Source: Blautia massiliensis (ex Durand et al. 2017) (GTDB lineage Bacteria; Bacillota; Clostridia; Lachnospirales; Lachnospiraceae). From it: a DNA stretch of 64,000 bases. Under the pieces are notes generated by a model. It ran no database searches, was not told the origin of the DNA, and was given only the letters and a program-made list of their open reading frames with translations. The stretch spans positions 2,467,220 to 2,531,219 of the forward strand of contig NZ_LN913006.1 of assembly GCF_001487165.1 (NCBI RefSeq). Direction: 5' to 3'. Shown piece after piece: positions 43,971 through 51,317 of the stretch (positions within the stretch are counted from its first letter, which is position 1; the number at the start of each line of letters is the position of its first letter). A program made the translations under genes and the position numbers.

Positions 43971-44017
43971 ACGCAATCGTTTGCGTAAATTATACGTCCA
44001 TTTTGCATGAAGTGCAA
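43971..44017 (-). promoter_or_regulatory. malQ promoter with MalR-type operator
   Basis: -35 TTGCAC (complement of 44012-44017), 17-bp spacer, -10 TATAAT (complement of 43989-43994). ACGCAATCGTTTGCGT (43971-43986), with arms ACGCAA/TTGCGT, lies over the start site and is close to the known MalR operator ACGCAAACGTTTGCGT. Confidence 0.85.
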
Positions 44018-44137
44018 TGCGTTTTTGTCTTTTCTACCTTTCTTACAATTTTTACATCCTGATTTTGTGCAGTTTTTCATTATGTCAAACAGAATCTGTC
44101 TGCATCTCACTACCTGATTTTCTGTGCATCTGTTTTT

Positions 44138-44199
44138 ACGCAATTTCATGCAATTTTCCGTGCAATATGTTTGACAGTATCCTTGTTATGAACTACAAT
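44138..44199 (+). promoter_or_regulatory. Promoter of the malQ-linked LacI gene with half-operator array
   Basis: A near-perfect promoter: TTGACA (44171-44176), 17-bp spacer, TACAAT (44194-44199). Just upstream are three half-operators ACGCAAT (44138), ATGCAAT (44148) and GTGCAAT (44160), about one helical turn apart. They suggest autoregulation by the MalR-like protein. This gap between malQ and the LacI gene is 394 bp; no small gene is seen in it. Confidence 0.75.
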
Positions 44200-44220
44200 A
44201 TCTCTATCAGACTGAGATAA

Positions 44221-44260
44221 AAAAAGCCGGATCAGAGGCATACTTCCGCTTTGATCCGGC
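44221..44260 (-). terminator. Terminator-like hairpin, antisense, in the LacI gene leader
   Basis: GCCGGATCA (44226-44234) and TGATCCGGC (44252-44260) pair, and on the minus strand TTTTTTTATC follows, so it would stop transcription coming backwards out of the LacI gene. On the plus strand it is a leader hairpin just before the ribosome-binding site GGAGG. Confidence 0.55.
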
Positions 44261-44282
44261 ATATCCGTGAGGAGGCAAATTT

Positions 44283-45302
44283 ATGGCAGTAACCATCAAA
44301 GATGTGGCAGCTCTGGCCGGGGTATCCCCGTCCACCGTTTCCAGAACCTGCAAAAATAATCCATCTATCAGTGAAGAAACCAAGGAACGTGTACGCAGAG
44401 CCATGGCGGAGCTTGGCTATGAGCCGAATTTCCAGGCCAGCAACCTGGCAGCACAGATTTCCCGCTCCATCGGTATCATCCTGCCTCCATCCCCAAAGGA
44501 GACATACGAGAATTCCTTTTACCTTGAGACGATCCGGGGGATCAGCCACTACTGTAACGCACATCAGTATATCAGCACCATTGTTACCGGTCAGAATGAA
44601 GAAGAGATCCTTAACGCAGTACGTTCCATGTCCAGAAGCGGTAAGGTTGACGGATTTATTGTTCTTTATTCCCGTGTGAATGATTCTGTTATTGATTTTC
44701 TTTTCAGTGAAGGACTTCTCTATATCCTGATCGGAAAACCGGCACAATACACCAATCATACGATCTATATCGATAATGACAACCTTCTGGCCGGACAGGA
44801 GGCAACGGAGTATCTTTATGCTCTGGGCCACCGGAAGATCGCTTATCTGGGTGTAGATAATTCCCTGGTCTTTTCCGCAGACCGCAAAACCGGCTACATG
44901 ACTGCGCTGATCAGCCACGGATTAACCGTACAGCCCGAATACTGTATAGAGGTTCCTGCCGCTTCCCAGAATGAGTTTCAGGAGCTTCGAAAGCTGCTTT
45001 TAAGTGAGGAGCGCCCTACAGCTGTGCTTGTCAGTGATGATATTCTGGCGCTTTCCCTGGAGCGGATCTGTATAGAAGCAGATATCTCCATACCGGAGGA
45101 TCTGTCTATTCTTTCCTTTAACAACTCACTTTTTGCCAGACTGACTTCGCCTCAGCTGACCTCCATTGATATTAACTCCGGGCAGCTTGGAATGGAAGCA
45201 GCCACGCAGATGATCAGTCATATCGAAAATCCGAGCCTTCCAGCCACAAAGATCATTGTACCTCACCAGCTGATCGAAAGGGACAGCTGCCGGAGGATCT
45301 GA
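44283..45302 (+). CDS. LacI-family regulator (MalR-like)
   Basis: A 339-residue LacI-type protein. Helix-turn-helix TIKDVAALAGVSPSTVSRTC, hinge around residue 55 (NFQASNLAAQISRSIGIILP), sugar-binding core with TVLVSDDILALSL-like and ILSFNNSLFARL segments. Divergent from malQ, with a MalR-type operator and half-sites between them, so it most likely controls malQ and its own gene in response to maltose or maltodextrin. Confidence 0.92.
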   Translation: MAVTIKDVAALAGVSPSTVSRTCKNNPSISEETKERVRRAMAELGYEPNFQASNLAAQISRSIGIILPPSPKETYENSFYLETIRGISHYCNAHQYISTIVTGQNEEEILNAVRSMSRSGKVDGFIVLYSRVNDSVIDFLFSEGLLYILIGKPAQYTNHTIYIDNDNLLAGQEATEYLYALGHRKIAYLGVDNSLVFSADRKTGYMTALISHGLTVQPEYCIEVPAASQNEFQELRKLLLSEERPTAVLVSDDILALSLERICIEADISIPEDLSILSFNNSLFARLTSPQLTSIDINSGQLGMEAATQMISHIENPSLPATKIIVPHQLIERDSCRRI

Positions 45303-45315
45303 TCTGCTTTCAAAC

Positions 45316-45414
45316 AAAAAACAGGTATCTTCTCTGCTGACTGTGTATTGACCACCACTTATCGATCTGACATTGGTGGTCGATCTACCGCCCGGCAAAA
45401 AGATACCTGTTTTT
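45316..45414. terminator. Nested bidirectional terminator
   Basis: AAAAAACAGGTATCTT (45316-45331) pairs with AAGATACCTGTTTT (45400-45414), enclosing a second hairpin GACCACCA/TGGTGGTC (45350-45381). Runs of A on the left and T on the right let it serve the convergent LacI and GNAT genes. At about 100 nt it is unusually large for a simple terminator. Confidence 0.75.
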
Positions 45415-45420
45415 CATTTT

Positions 45421-45903
45421 TTATAATGCTTTCTCATAACACCAGTACATATGTCCCCAGAGTTCACACTCTCCCACGTTCTCAAAATTCAGCTTATCAT
45501 AAGAACGGAGTGCTTTTACATTGTCCTTCGCAACAAGAAGATGTACAGCTTTATAGCCCCGCTTCTTCAGTTCTTCCATCACACCCTTAAGAAGTTTCCC
45601 GGCAATCCCCTGATTCTGGAATTCCTGACATACTCCCACCCGGGAGACCTCCGCTGACGGCACCATGGTTTCTGACCAGCATGTGAGACATTCCACATTT
45701 GGATCATCATCAATGGAGATCACACCTGCGATATTTCCCGCATCGTCCCGCATACAGAACAACGCATCTCTGGAAAGATCAAATTCCACTTCTTTTTCTG
45801 AAGGATACTCCTCTGTCCACACACAATAGGGCGTCCCCAGCAATGAACGGTACAGCTTCAGAACTGTATCTGCTTCTTCTCTTTTTACACGCTCGAAATT
45901 CAT
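45421..45903 (-). CDS. GNAT-family N-acetyltransferase
   Basis: A 160-residue GNAT acetyltransferase with the acetyl-CoA-binding motif A (RVGVCQEFQNQGIAGKLLKGVMEEL) and motif B (VAKDNVKALRSYDKLNFENVGE). The Met at 45903 follows AAAGGATATAAA and overlaps the stop of a 69-codon frame upstream by 4 bp. Substrate unknown. Confidence 0.88.
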   Translation of the reverse strand: MNFERVKREEADTVLKLYRSLLGTPYCVWTEEYPSEKEVEFDLSRDALFCMRDDAGNIAGVISIDDDPNVECLTCWSETMVPSAEVSRVGVCQEFQNQGIAGKLLKGVMEELKKRGYKAVHLLVAKDNVKALRSYDKLNFENVGECELWGHMYWCYEKAL

Positions 45904-46109
45904 TTTATATCCTTTCTCCTGAAAATACATTCTTTTTCCGCCCGGATCTCGCCAGTATCAGGATCACAGCAAATGTAATGATCTCTGAACTCAGGAAGGA
46001 CACACGCCATTGATCCCAAATAATCCGGAAATAGCTTTTTCCCAGGACCGTCAAATCTGCAATCTGCACCATGTCTTTTCCTGATTCTGGTTTTCATCCC
46101 ATTTATCAT
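45900..46109 (-). CDS. Small cysteine-containing protein coupled to the GNAT gene
   Basis: A 69-codon open frame whose TGA overlaps the ATG of the acetyltransferase gene (ATGA), which suggests translational coupling. The product is basic at the N terminus and contains four cysteines (including a CC pair in HYICCDPDTGEI). An internal ATG at 46097 is an alternative start, and neither has a strong ribosome-binding site. I do not recognise the family. The frame could be chance, though the amino acid composition looks protein-like. Confidence 0.45.
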   Translation of the reverse strand: MINGMKTRIRKRHGADCRFDGPGKKLFPDYLGSMACVLPEFRDHYICCDPDTGEIRAEKECIFRRKDIK

Positions 46110-46140
46110 TTATTCTAACTCAAAAAAGCTTCCCTTTTTG

Positions 46141-47157
46141 TTACTGATAATAACATCTTCCGCTACACCCCGCCGGAAACACTGTCCGTTTTAATGTATA
46201 CTGAAATTCCCTCTCATTTTCTGCAGCGTCCAGAATTTCCAACGCTTTTCGCAAATTCCGGATATCTTTTTCCATGTGATCCACATAGTTTCCCCGGCCA
46301 ACCAGCTTCAGATGCGTGATCCCTGCCTGCTTCAGCTGATACAGTGCACACAGTCCACAGCCTGTCTCACCACAAAGATATCCGAATTCATCATATGCTT
46401 TCAGATCCGGTTCCTGATCCCACGCCTGCTCCTGAAGAGCCATTATTTTTTCCGGAACAGCATCACCATTCCGTACAGTTCCAAGCCAATAGGACACCCT
46501 GCAAAGATATCCCATCTCATCACAGTGAAGAGAATTACAGAATGCTCCCGTAAACTGGCACATTTCATTCAGCACAAAGGCCTCGAACTCCATTCCCGCC
46601 TCCGGTCGGATCCCGGCCTGTTTTTCCACTTCTCTCTGAGATGCAATAACAGACTGCATATCCCGGAACGTGTTTTTCCGATGAAAGATCAATCTCTTCA
46701 GAGGAAAGCGCCGGAACATCTTCAGCATTTCGCTGTTCACTTCCCCTGTCTCTCCGCTGAGATGGATCTCACAGGAAATCCCCCTGTTTTTCAGATAAAC
46801 AAGAAGCGCCGGATCTGCAATGATATAGCTTCGAAATCCAATTCCCATGCACTTTTCTATGATATCTCCGATCTCCGGATACTGTTCCGGAAGATAATAC
46901 AGGGAATTGAAGGTGAGATGCACCGGCTTTTTATATTTTTTTACCATCCGGGAAAGGATCTCCAGCTCACTGTATGCTCCAAGCTGAACATTACAGCAGA
47001 GAACCTCCCTGCGATTTAACGGCATTACTGTGCCGTATTTTTCCGCCCAGGAAAAGGGTACATAGCCACAGAAAAATTCATCTGCTCCTGCCTGCACGAA
47101 ACGTTCATATTCATCTATGGAGCCTAACCCGGCTGTTATTTTCATACTGTTCTCCAT
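46141..47157 (-). CDS. U32-family peptidase-like protein
   Basis: A 338-residue protein resembling the TIM-barrel of U32 'peptidases' (the family of UbiU/UbiV and TrhP): ITAGLGSIDEYERFVQAGADEFFCGY at the N terminus and MVKKYKKPVHLTFNSLYY. Cysteines cluster in CQFTGAFCNSLHC and CGETGCGLCALYQ and in a C-terminal GCSGRCYY, a possible Fe-S cluster. U32 proteins with such clusters perform oxygen-independent hydroxylations. The start at 47157 follows AAGGAACAGGAC. It lies directly after another U32-like gene, so the two probably form a heterodimer as UbiU-UbiV do; the substrate is not evident. Confidence 0.7.
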   Translation of the reverse strand: MENSMKITAGLGSIDEYERFVQAGADEFFCGYVPFSWAEKYGTVMPLNRREVLCCNVQLGAYSELEILSRMVKKYKKPVHLTFNSLYYLPEQYPEIGDIIEKCMGIGFRSYIIADPALLVYLKNRGISCEIHLSGETGEVNSEMLKMFRRFPLKRLIFHRKNTFRDMQSVIASQREVEKQAGIRPEAGMEFEAFVLNEMCQFTGAFCNSLHCDEMGYLCRVSYWLGTVRNGDAVPEKIMALQEQAWDQEPDLKAYDEFGYLCGETGCGLCALYQLKQAGITHLKLVGRGNYVDHMEKDIRNLRKALEILDAAENEREFQYTLKRTVFPAGCSGRCYYQ

Positions 47158-47194
47158 GTCCTGTTCCTTTTTTCCGCAATGTATTTTTGTCAAA

Positions 47195-47211
47195 CGGATA
47201 TTCGCGATCCA
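47195..47211. repeat. Dispersed palindromic element, copy 4
   Basis: CGGATATTCGCGATCCA preceded by GTCAAA. It lies in the 78-bp gap between the two U32-like genes. Confidence 0.55.
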
Positions 47212-47235
47212 CCTTCGAAGCCTGCTCATCACCTG

Positions 47236-48618
47236 TCATATATTAACAACAATGCGATCCGGCTTTGTGCCTTTTATATTTTTCCACATTTCCGTTGACT
47301 CCGGAAGTGTTTTATCCACACCAAACAGGGAGTTATACCGCCCTGCCATGTGTAAATGTTCCGGATAAAGCAGTGCGTATTTTTCACAAAATTTCGGACA
47401 GTGCTCCGCAAGCTGCTGTGTACCACGATCCCCAGTGGTGCACAAAGCATACAATGGACAGTACTGCGAAGTGTTTGTCTGATAAAAAGGCAGATGCAGA
47501 CTGTTTTTTCCCGGCGGAAACTCCTGTGGATATCCGCAGGACTCCCATTCGTATCTGTGGATATGAAATTCTTCAGCCAGAAAATCCCGATAAAACCCCG
47601 CATTCAGGCTGTTTTGCTGAAATAATAAGGTATCACCGGATTTATATTTCATTCGCGGATCCTTTTTTCGTTTATTGAGCAATGTCCCCAGAACAGGACG
47701 CAGGCGAGATTTTTTTCCACAGAGCATTTCCATCATGGCCCAGTCATTGACTACGATTTCCACATTCAACCCATGAATACAGCACCAGTTATCCACCTTT
47801 TCCAGAAGCTTTCCCACAGACGAAAGCATAAATTCCCGGATATAAGAAAATACCAGTGTGATCTCTGATCCCTCCGAATACATTTTATCCATGATAGAAA
47901 AAAGCTGCTCTTCTGTCGGAAACAGATTATGGCAGAACTGATTTCCAATATAAAATCTGTCCGGTGTCCGGCCTGCAAAATAACTGTGAGTGAGATAATT
48001 CTTCTGCCAGTAAGACGCCAGAAAAGCCTGCAGCGGCTGGCGCAGATATTCTTCATACAGGGAAGTGCAGTTTAATTCCAGGGCAAACTCTGTATTATCC
48101 AAAAGCTTTAATTCTTCTTCACCCATTGTATCCTGTGGATTTCCGGAAGCCTTTTCACCCTCTCTGAAAAACCACTGTCTCTTCTGTTCTTCCAGACTCC
48201 TGCAGTGCATCTCATCCAGCTCCGCAGGATAACCGGTCAGTGATTTCGCCAGCTCTCCATCGTCTCCATCCAGCTTCAGACGGATATATCGGTTGTACTC
48301 TCCGGCCAGACGCCGAACCTCCTGTACATAATCCTTCTGTTCCACTCTCACAGAATATTCCCTGTAAAAATATTTTCCGGTTTTCTTTTCAACTGGCTGT
48401 TGATCCTGCAGGCATTGCTCCTCTGCTGCACTCATCCCAAACCTCCGGATCTCCACTCTCCTGTACCCGGCTTTTTTCATATCGTAAAAACAGATCAGAA
48501 ACTGCTCCGGTTCCGGGCATTCCTCTGCCAGCCGAAATCGAAATCCATCTTCACCCAGCTCTGTGATCCGGATTTCTTTGCTGTCCATAAAACCGGATAG
48601 TAATCCAAATGGTATCAT
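47236..48618 (-). CDS. U32-associated protein, possible Fe-S partner
   Basis: A 460-residue protein transcribed just before the U32-like gene. The N-terminal half has long charged stretches; a region near residue 205 (YFAGRTPDRFYIGNQFCHNLFPTEEQLF) and VNDWAMMEMLC resemble the inner strands of U32-type barrels. The C-terminal part has a cysteine group in YCPLYALC and HCPKFCEKY that could bind a cluster. I favour the Met at 48618, preceded by GAGGATCGCT, though one at 48630 is possible. Function unknown; the neighbour suggests a two-component U32-type enzyme. Confidence 0.6.
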   Translation of the reverse strand: MIPFGLLSGFMDSKEIRITELGEDGFRFRLAEECPEPEQFLICFYDMKKAGYRRVEIRRFGMSAAEEQCLQDQQPVEKKTGKYFYREYSVRVEQKDYVQEVRRLAGEYNRYIRLKLDGDDGELAKSLTGYPAELDEMHCRSLEEQKRQWFFREGEKASGNPQDTMGEEELKLLDNTEFALELNCTSLYEEYLRQPLQAFLASYWQKNYLTHSYFAGRTPDRFYIGNQFCHNLFPTEEQLFSIMDKMYSEGSEITLVFSYIREFMLSSVGKLLEKVDNWCCIHGLNVEIVVNDWAMMEMLCGKKSRLRPVLGTLLNKRKKDPRMKYKSGDTLLFQQNSLNAGFYRDFLAEEFHIHRYEWESCGYPQEFPPGKNSLHLPFYQTNTSQYCPLYALCTTGDRGTQQLAEHCPKFCEKYALLYPEHLHMAGRYNSLFGVDKTLPESTEMWKNIKGTKPDRIVVNI

Positions 48619-48654
48619 AGCGATCCTCATAAGGAAAGCTTCCTCCCTTCAGAC

Positions 48655-48692
48655 AAAAAAGGAGATGCCATATGCTCCCATACAGCACCTCC
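48655..48692 (-). terminator. Terminator of the NifX-FKBP fusion gene
   Basis: On the minus strand GGAG-TGC-TATG pairs with CATA-GCA-CTCC with two interior mismatches, then TTTTTTG. Confidence 0.7.
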
Positions 48693-48704
48693 CACTGTTC
48701 CTTC

Positions 48705-49580
48705 TTATTTCACTTCTACTAATTCAATTCTGAAATTCAGCTCTTTACCTGCCATCTCATGATTAGCATCGAAAGTAATGGTTTTTTCATCTTTTGCGTT
48801 AACTTTAACCGGGAACGGCTGACCATACTGATTGGAGAGGTATACCTGCTGTCCTACAGTAAGATCCTCAGCACCCGGAAGCTGTTCGATCTCAAGTGTA
48901 AAAATCGCATCCGGATTCGGCATACCGTAAGCTTCCTCAGGCATCAGATGAACATCTACCACCTGGCCAACCTCCATGTTTGCAACTGCCGTATCAAAGC
49001 CTTTGATCATCTGTCCTGCTCCGCAGATGAATTCCAGTGGCTCGCCACGGTCATAGGAAGAATCGAACTGTGTTCCGTCATTAAAGGTTCCTCTGTAATG
49101 TGTACGGCAGGTTTTTCCGACATTAGGGCCTGTGATAGATGGCTGGGAACCACATCCTCCGCCACAGCCTCCGCAGGAATGTCCGTCTTCATGACCGCCG
49201 CAGGAGTGTCCATTCTCATGGCTTCCGCAGGAATGTCCATCCTCATGATGGTGATGATCACAATTCACACCTGTGGATACCAGCTCGCCCTTCAGATAAG
49301 CATCCACAGCTGTGTCTGCATCTCCCTGTGCTCCGGAACATAACTCAATGCCAGCCTCAGCAAGTGCACTCTGTGCTCCGCCGCCGATTCCTCCACAGAT
49401 CAGAACGCTGATTCCCTGCTCTGCAAGAAGTCCTGCAAGTGCACCATGTCCGGTGCCATTGGAGCTGATCACTTCACTGGAAACAACCTTGTTATCCTCT
49501 ACCTCGTACACCTTGAAAAACTCCGTTTTTCCAAAATGCTGGAAAATATTTCCGTTGTCGTATGTTGCTGCAATTTTCAT
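48705..49580 (-). CDS. NifX/NifB-like domain fused via His/Cys linker to a SlyD-type FKBP
   Basis: A 291-residue fusion. Residues 1-105 are a dinitrogenase iron-molybdenum cofactor domain (NifX/NafY fold: IAATYDNGNIFQHFGKTEFF, LLAEQGISVLICGGIGGGA). Residues 106-146 are a metal-binding linker: a four-His run and three 9-residue repeats H-E-[D/N]-G-H-S-C-G-x, then CGGCGGGCG. Residues about 150-291 are an FKBP-type prolyl isomerase of the SlyD kind (YRGTFNDGTQFDSSYDRGEPLEF, insert-in-flap part, DANHEMAGKELNF). E. coli SlyD carries a His/Cys-rich tail that delivers nickel. Here the metal segment sits before the FKBP and a metal-cluster-carrier domain precedes it, suggesting a cytoplasmic metallochaperone. 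The metal and client are unknown. Confidence 0.87.
   Translation of the reverse strand: MKIAATYDNGNIFQHFGKTEFFKVYEVEDNKVVSSEVISSNGTGHGALAGLLAEQGISVLICGGIGGGAQSALAEAGIELCSGAQGDADTAVDAYLKGELVSTGVNCDHHHHEDGHSCGSHENGHSCGGHEDGHSCGGCGGGCGSQPSITGPNVGKTCRTHYRGTFNDGTQFDSSYDRGEPLEFICGAGQMIKGFDTAVANMEVGQVVDVHLMPEEAYGMPNPDAIFTLEIEQLPGAEDLTVGQQVYLSNQYGQPFPVKVNAKDEKTITFDANHEMAGKELNFRIELVEVK
49171..49251 (-). repeat. Three tandem 27-bp coding repeats (His/Cys linker)
   Basis: Units at 49171-49197, 49198-49224 and 49225-49251, each starting CCGCAGGARTGTCC on the plus strand and differing at a few positions. They encode the 9-residue metal-binding repeats and are a plausible site of copy-number variation. 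Confidence 0.85.
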
Positions 49581-49703
49581 TTGTAAAACCCTCCATTAAT
49601 CAGATATGTATTATATTAGTATATCGTGCAGGCAGGATAAAAGCAAGGTTTAACTTCTCTCACAAAAACACCTCGCGGGACATTGCCAGTGAACAGTAAC
49701 CTC

Positions 49704-49732
49704 TTGCTGTCATTCAATGAATCCAGTATAAT
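49704..49732 (+). promoter_or_regulatory. Promoter of the alpha/beta hydrolase gene at 49785
   Basis: -35 TTGCTG (49704-49709), 17-bp spacer, -10 TATAAT (49727-49732). Confidence 0.65.
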
Positions 49733-49784
49733 AGAAGAATCTGTAAAAATAAACGATTTTTTAAATAAGAAGGTTTGAATTAAA

Positions 49785-50558
49785 ATGAAATCATACGAAG
49801 AATTACTTTCAGATATTGAAGAAGACATGGAGCTCATGGGTTCCTCACACATTGTTTATTCCATGGAAGAGGACGGCGTTGTTACTGATTATGATTATCT
49901 TCCATCCGATTCCTGTACGATCTCCATTACCTTAAAGGAACTTCAGGAAAAGCTTCAACTGCAGATGCTCTATGCAAAAGTTTCCGCTCATACAGCCGGA
50001 GCAGATAAAAATGCCCCGAAATTAGCAGTTGTTTTTCCGGGCATCGGATACACTGCCGACAAGCCGCTTCTGTACTATACCAGCCGCCTTGCCAGCAAAC
50101 ACGGTTACAAAATCCGCACTGTATCCTATGGCACCCTCCCGGAAAATGTCAAAGGAGATCCTGAAAAAATGAAACAGGCCTTTGACCTTGCCCTGGAACA
50201 AACAGAACGCTCCTTAGGCAGCATCGACTGGAATTCCTATGGCAGCATTCTGTTTATTTCCAAAAGCATTGGTACAGTCATCTCCTCAGCCTATGCTTCC
50301 CGACACGATCTGACTGTAAAAAGCATCCTGTTCACGCCTCTTGCAGAGACCTTTTCCTTCCCACTTGCCGGAAGCATCGCCTTCCACGGCACCGCAGATC
50401 CCTGGGCCGAAACCAATTCCATCCGGGAACTGGCAGCGCAGAAAGATGTACCTCTCTTTCTCACCCAAAACGCCAACCATTCTCTGGAAACCGGTGATGT
50501 ACTGACGGATATCTTTATTCTAAAAACCACAATGGAGCGGGTCCAGCGTTTTATTTAA
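49785..50558 (+). CDS. Alpha/beta-fold hydrolase with N-terminal extension
   Basis: A 257-residue protein. About 70 N-terminal residues (acidic, MKSYEELLSDIEEDMELMG) precede an alpha/beta hydrolase core that starts at KLAVVFPGIGYTADKPLLYY. The nucleophile is the Ser in FISKSIGT, the acid probably Asp in FHGTADPW, and the His is in NANHSLE. The core is small, without a lid domain. Substrate unknown. It converges with the methyltransferase gene, with only 11 bp between stops. Confidence 0.78.
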   Translation: MKSYEELLSDIEEDMELMGSSHIVYSMEEDGVVTDYDYLPSDSCTISITLKELQEKLQLQMLYAKVSAHTAGADKNAPKLAVVFPGIGYTADKPLLYYTSRLASKHGYKIRTVSYGTLPENVKGDPEKMKQAFDLALEQTERSLGSIDWNSYGSILFISKSIGTVISSAYASRHDLTVKSILFTPLAETFSFPLAGSIAFHGTADPWAETNSIRELAAQKDVPLFLTQNANHSLETGDVLTDIFILKTTMERVQRFI

Positions 50559-50569
50559 CGCCGGTCCGC

Positions 50570-51316
50570 TTATTTTTCTCCACCCACTAAAAACTGAGGT
50601 GTCAGCTTGTTCAGCTCACGTTCCATGGAAGTTCTGGAAATATCACTGATGTCCTTCAGGGCAAACACTTTGGAAAAGCCGATCTCCATCATGTAATCCA
50701 AATCCCATGCCGGACGCTTTTTATCACTCATAAACAGCTTACTGCTGAGCTCTTTCCCTGTTTCCGCATCTTCATGAGCATGGATACCTCTTCCATATTT
50801 TTCCCACATAGCAGCATCATGTGCCTCGTAAATCTTTTTCTTTTCTTCATCATAAAGATGCAGATACCAGCAGGCGTCCGATACCAAAAGACGTCCGCCT
50901 TTTTTCAGTACACGCAGCCACTCCTTGTAAGCCTTCTGTGGATCGTCCAGCGTCCATGTGATATTTCTGCAGATAACCATATCAAATGTCTCATCCGGGA
51001 AATTCAGATTGTGGCAGTCCATAGTCATCAGATCTGCGGATAAACCTGCTGCCTTTACATTTTCCTTTGCTTCATGGATCATATTTTCAGTAATATCGAT
51101 CCCGGTCACATGATGTCCTTCTTTTCCCAGCATAATTTCAAAAAATCCCGGCCCGCAGCCTACGTCCAGTACTTCCAGATGTTCTTTTTCCGGCGCATAC
51201 TCCAGAATCAGATTCTTCCAGTTTTCTGCTGTTTCACTTTTCAGTTCTGCCTTGATCCCTTCGCTGTAAATGCCGGCTTCTCCTTCCCAGTACTCTTTGA
51301 TCTTATCGTTTTGCAT
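50570..51316 (-). CDS. Class I SAM-dependent methyltransferase B
   Basis: A 248-residue methyltransferase with motif I VLDVGCGPGFFEI, the acidic residue in GIDITENMI, and post-motif segments FDMVICRNITWTLDDPQKAYKEWLRVLKKGG. It starts 1 bp after its paralogue's stop and is the last gene of the cobalamin-riboswitch operon. The shared R-[ND]-x-x-WTL-x-DP-x-KA segment marks the two as a related pair. Co-transcription with a nickel/peptide-type importer suggests it modifies the imported ligand or a metal-binding small molecule; no substrate can be read from the sequence. Confidence 0.85.
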   Translation of the reverse strand: MQNDKIKEYWEGEAGIYSEGIKAELKSETAENWKNLILEYAPEKEHLEVLDVGCGPGFFEIMLGKEGHHVTGIDITENMIHEAKENVKAAGLSADLMTMDCHNLNFPDETFDMVICRNITWTLDDPQKAYKEWLRVLKKGGRLLVSDACWYLHLYDEEKKKIYEAHDAAMWEKYGRGIHAHEDAETGKELSSKLFMSDKKRPAWDLDYMMEIGFSKVFALKDISDISRTSMERELNKLTPQFLVGGEK

Positions 51317-51317
51317 G

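Noticed and set aside
49171..49251. Regular 27-bp repeats considered as a CRISPR array
   Set aside because: There are no spacers between units, only three copies, and they encode in-frame His/Cys repeats.
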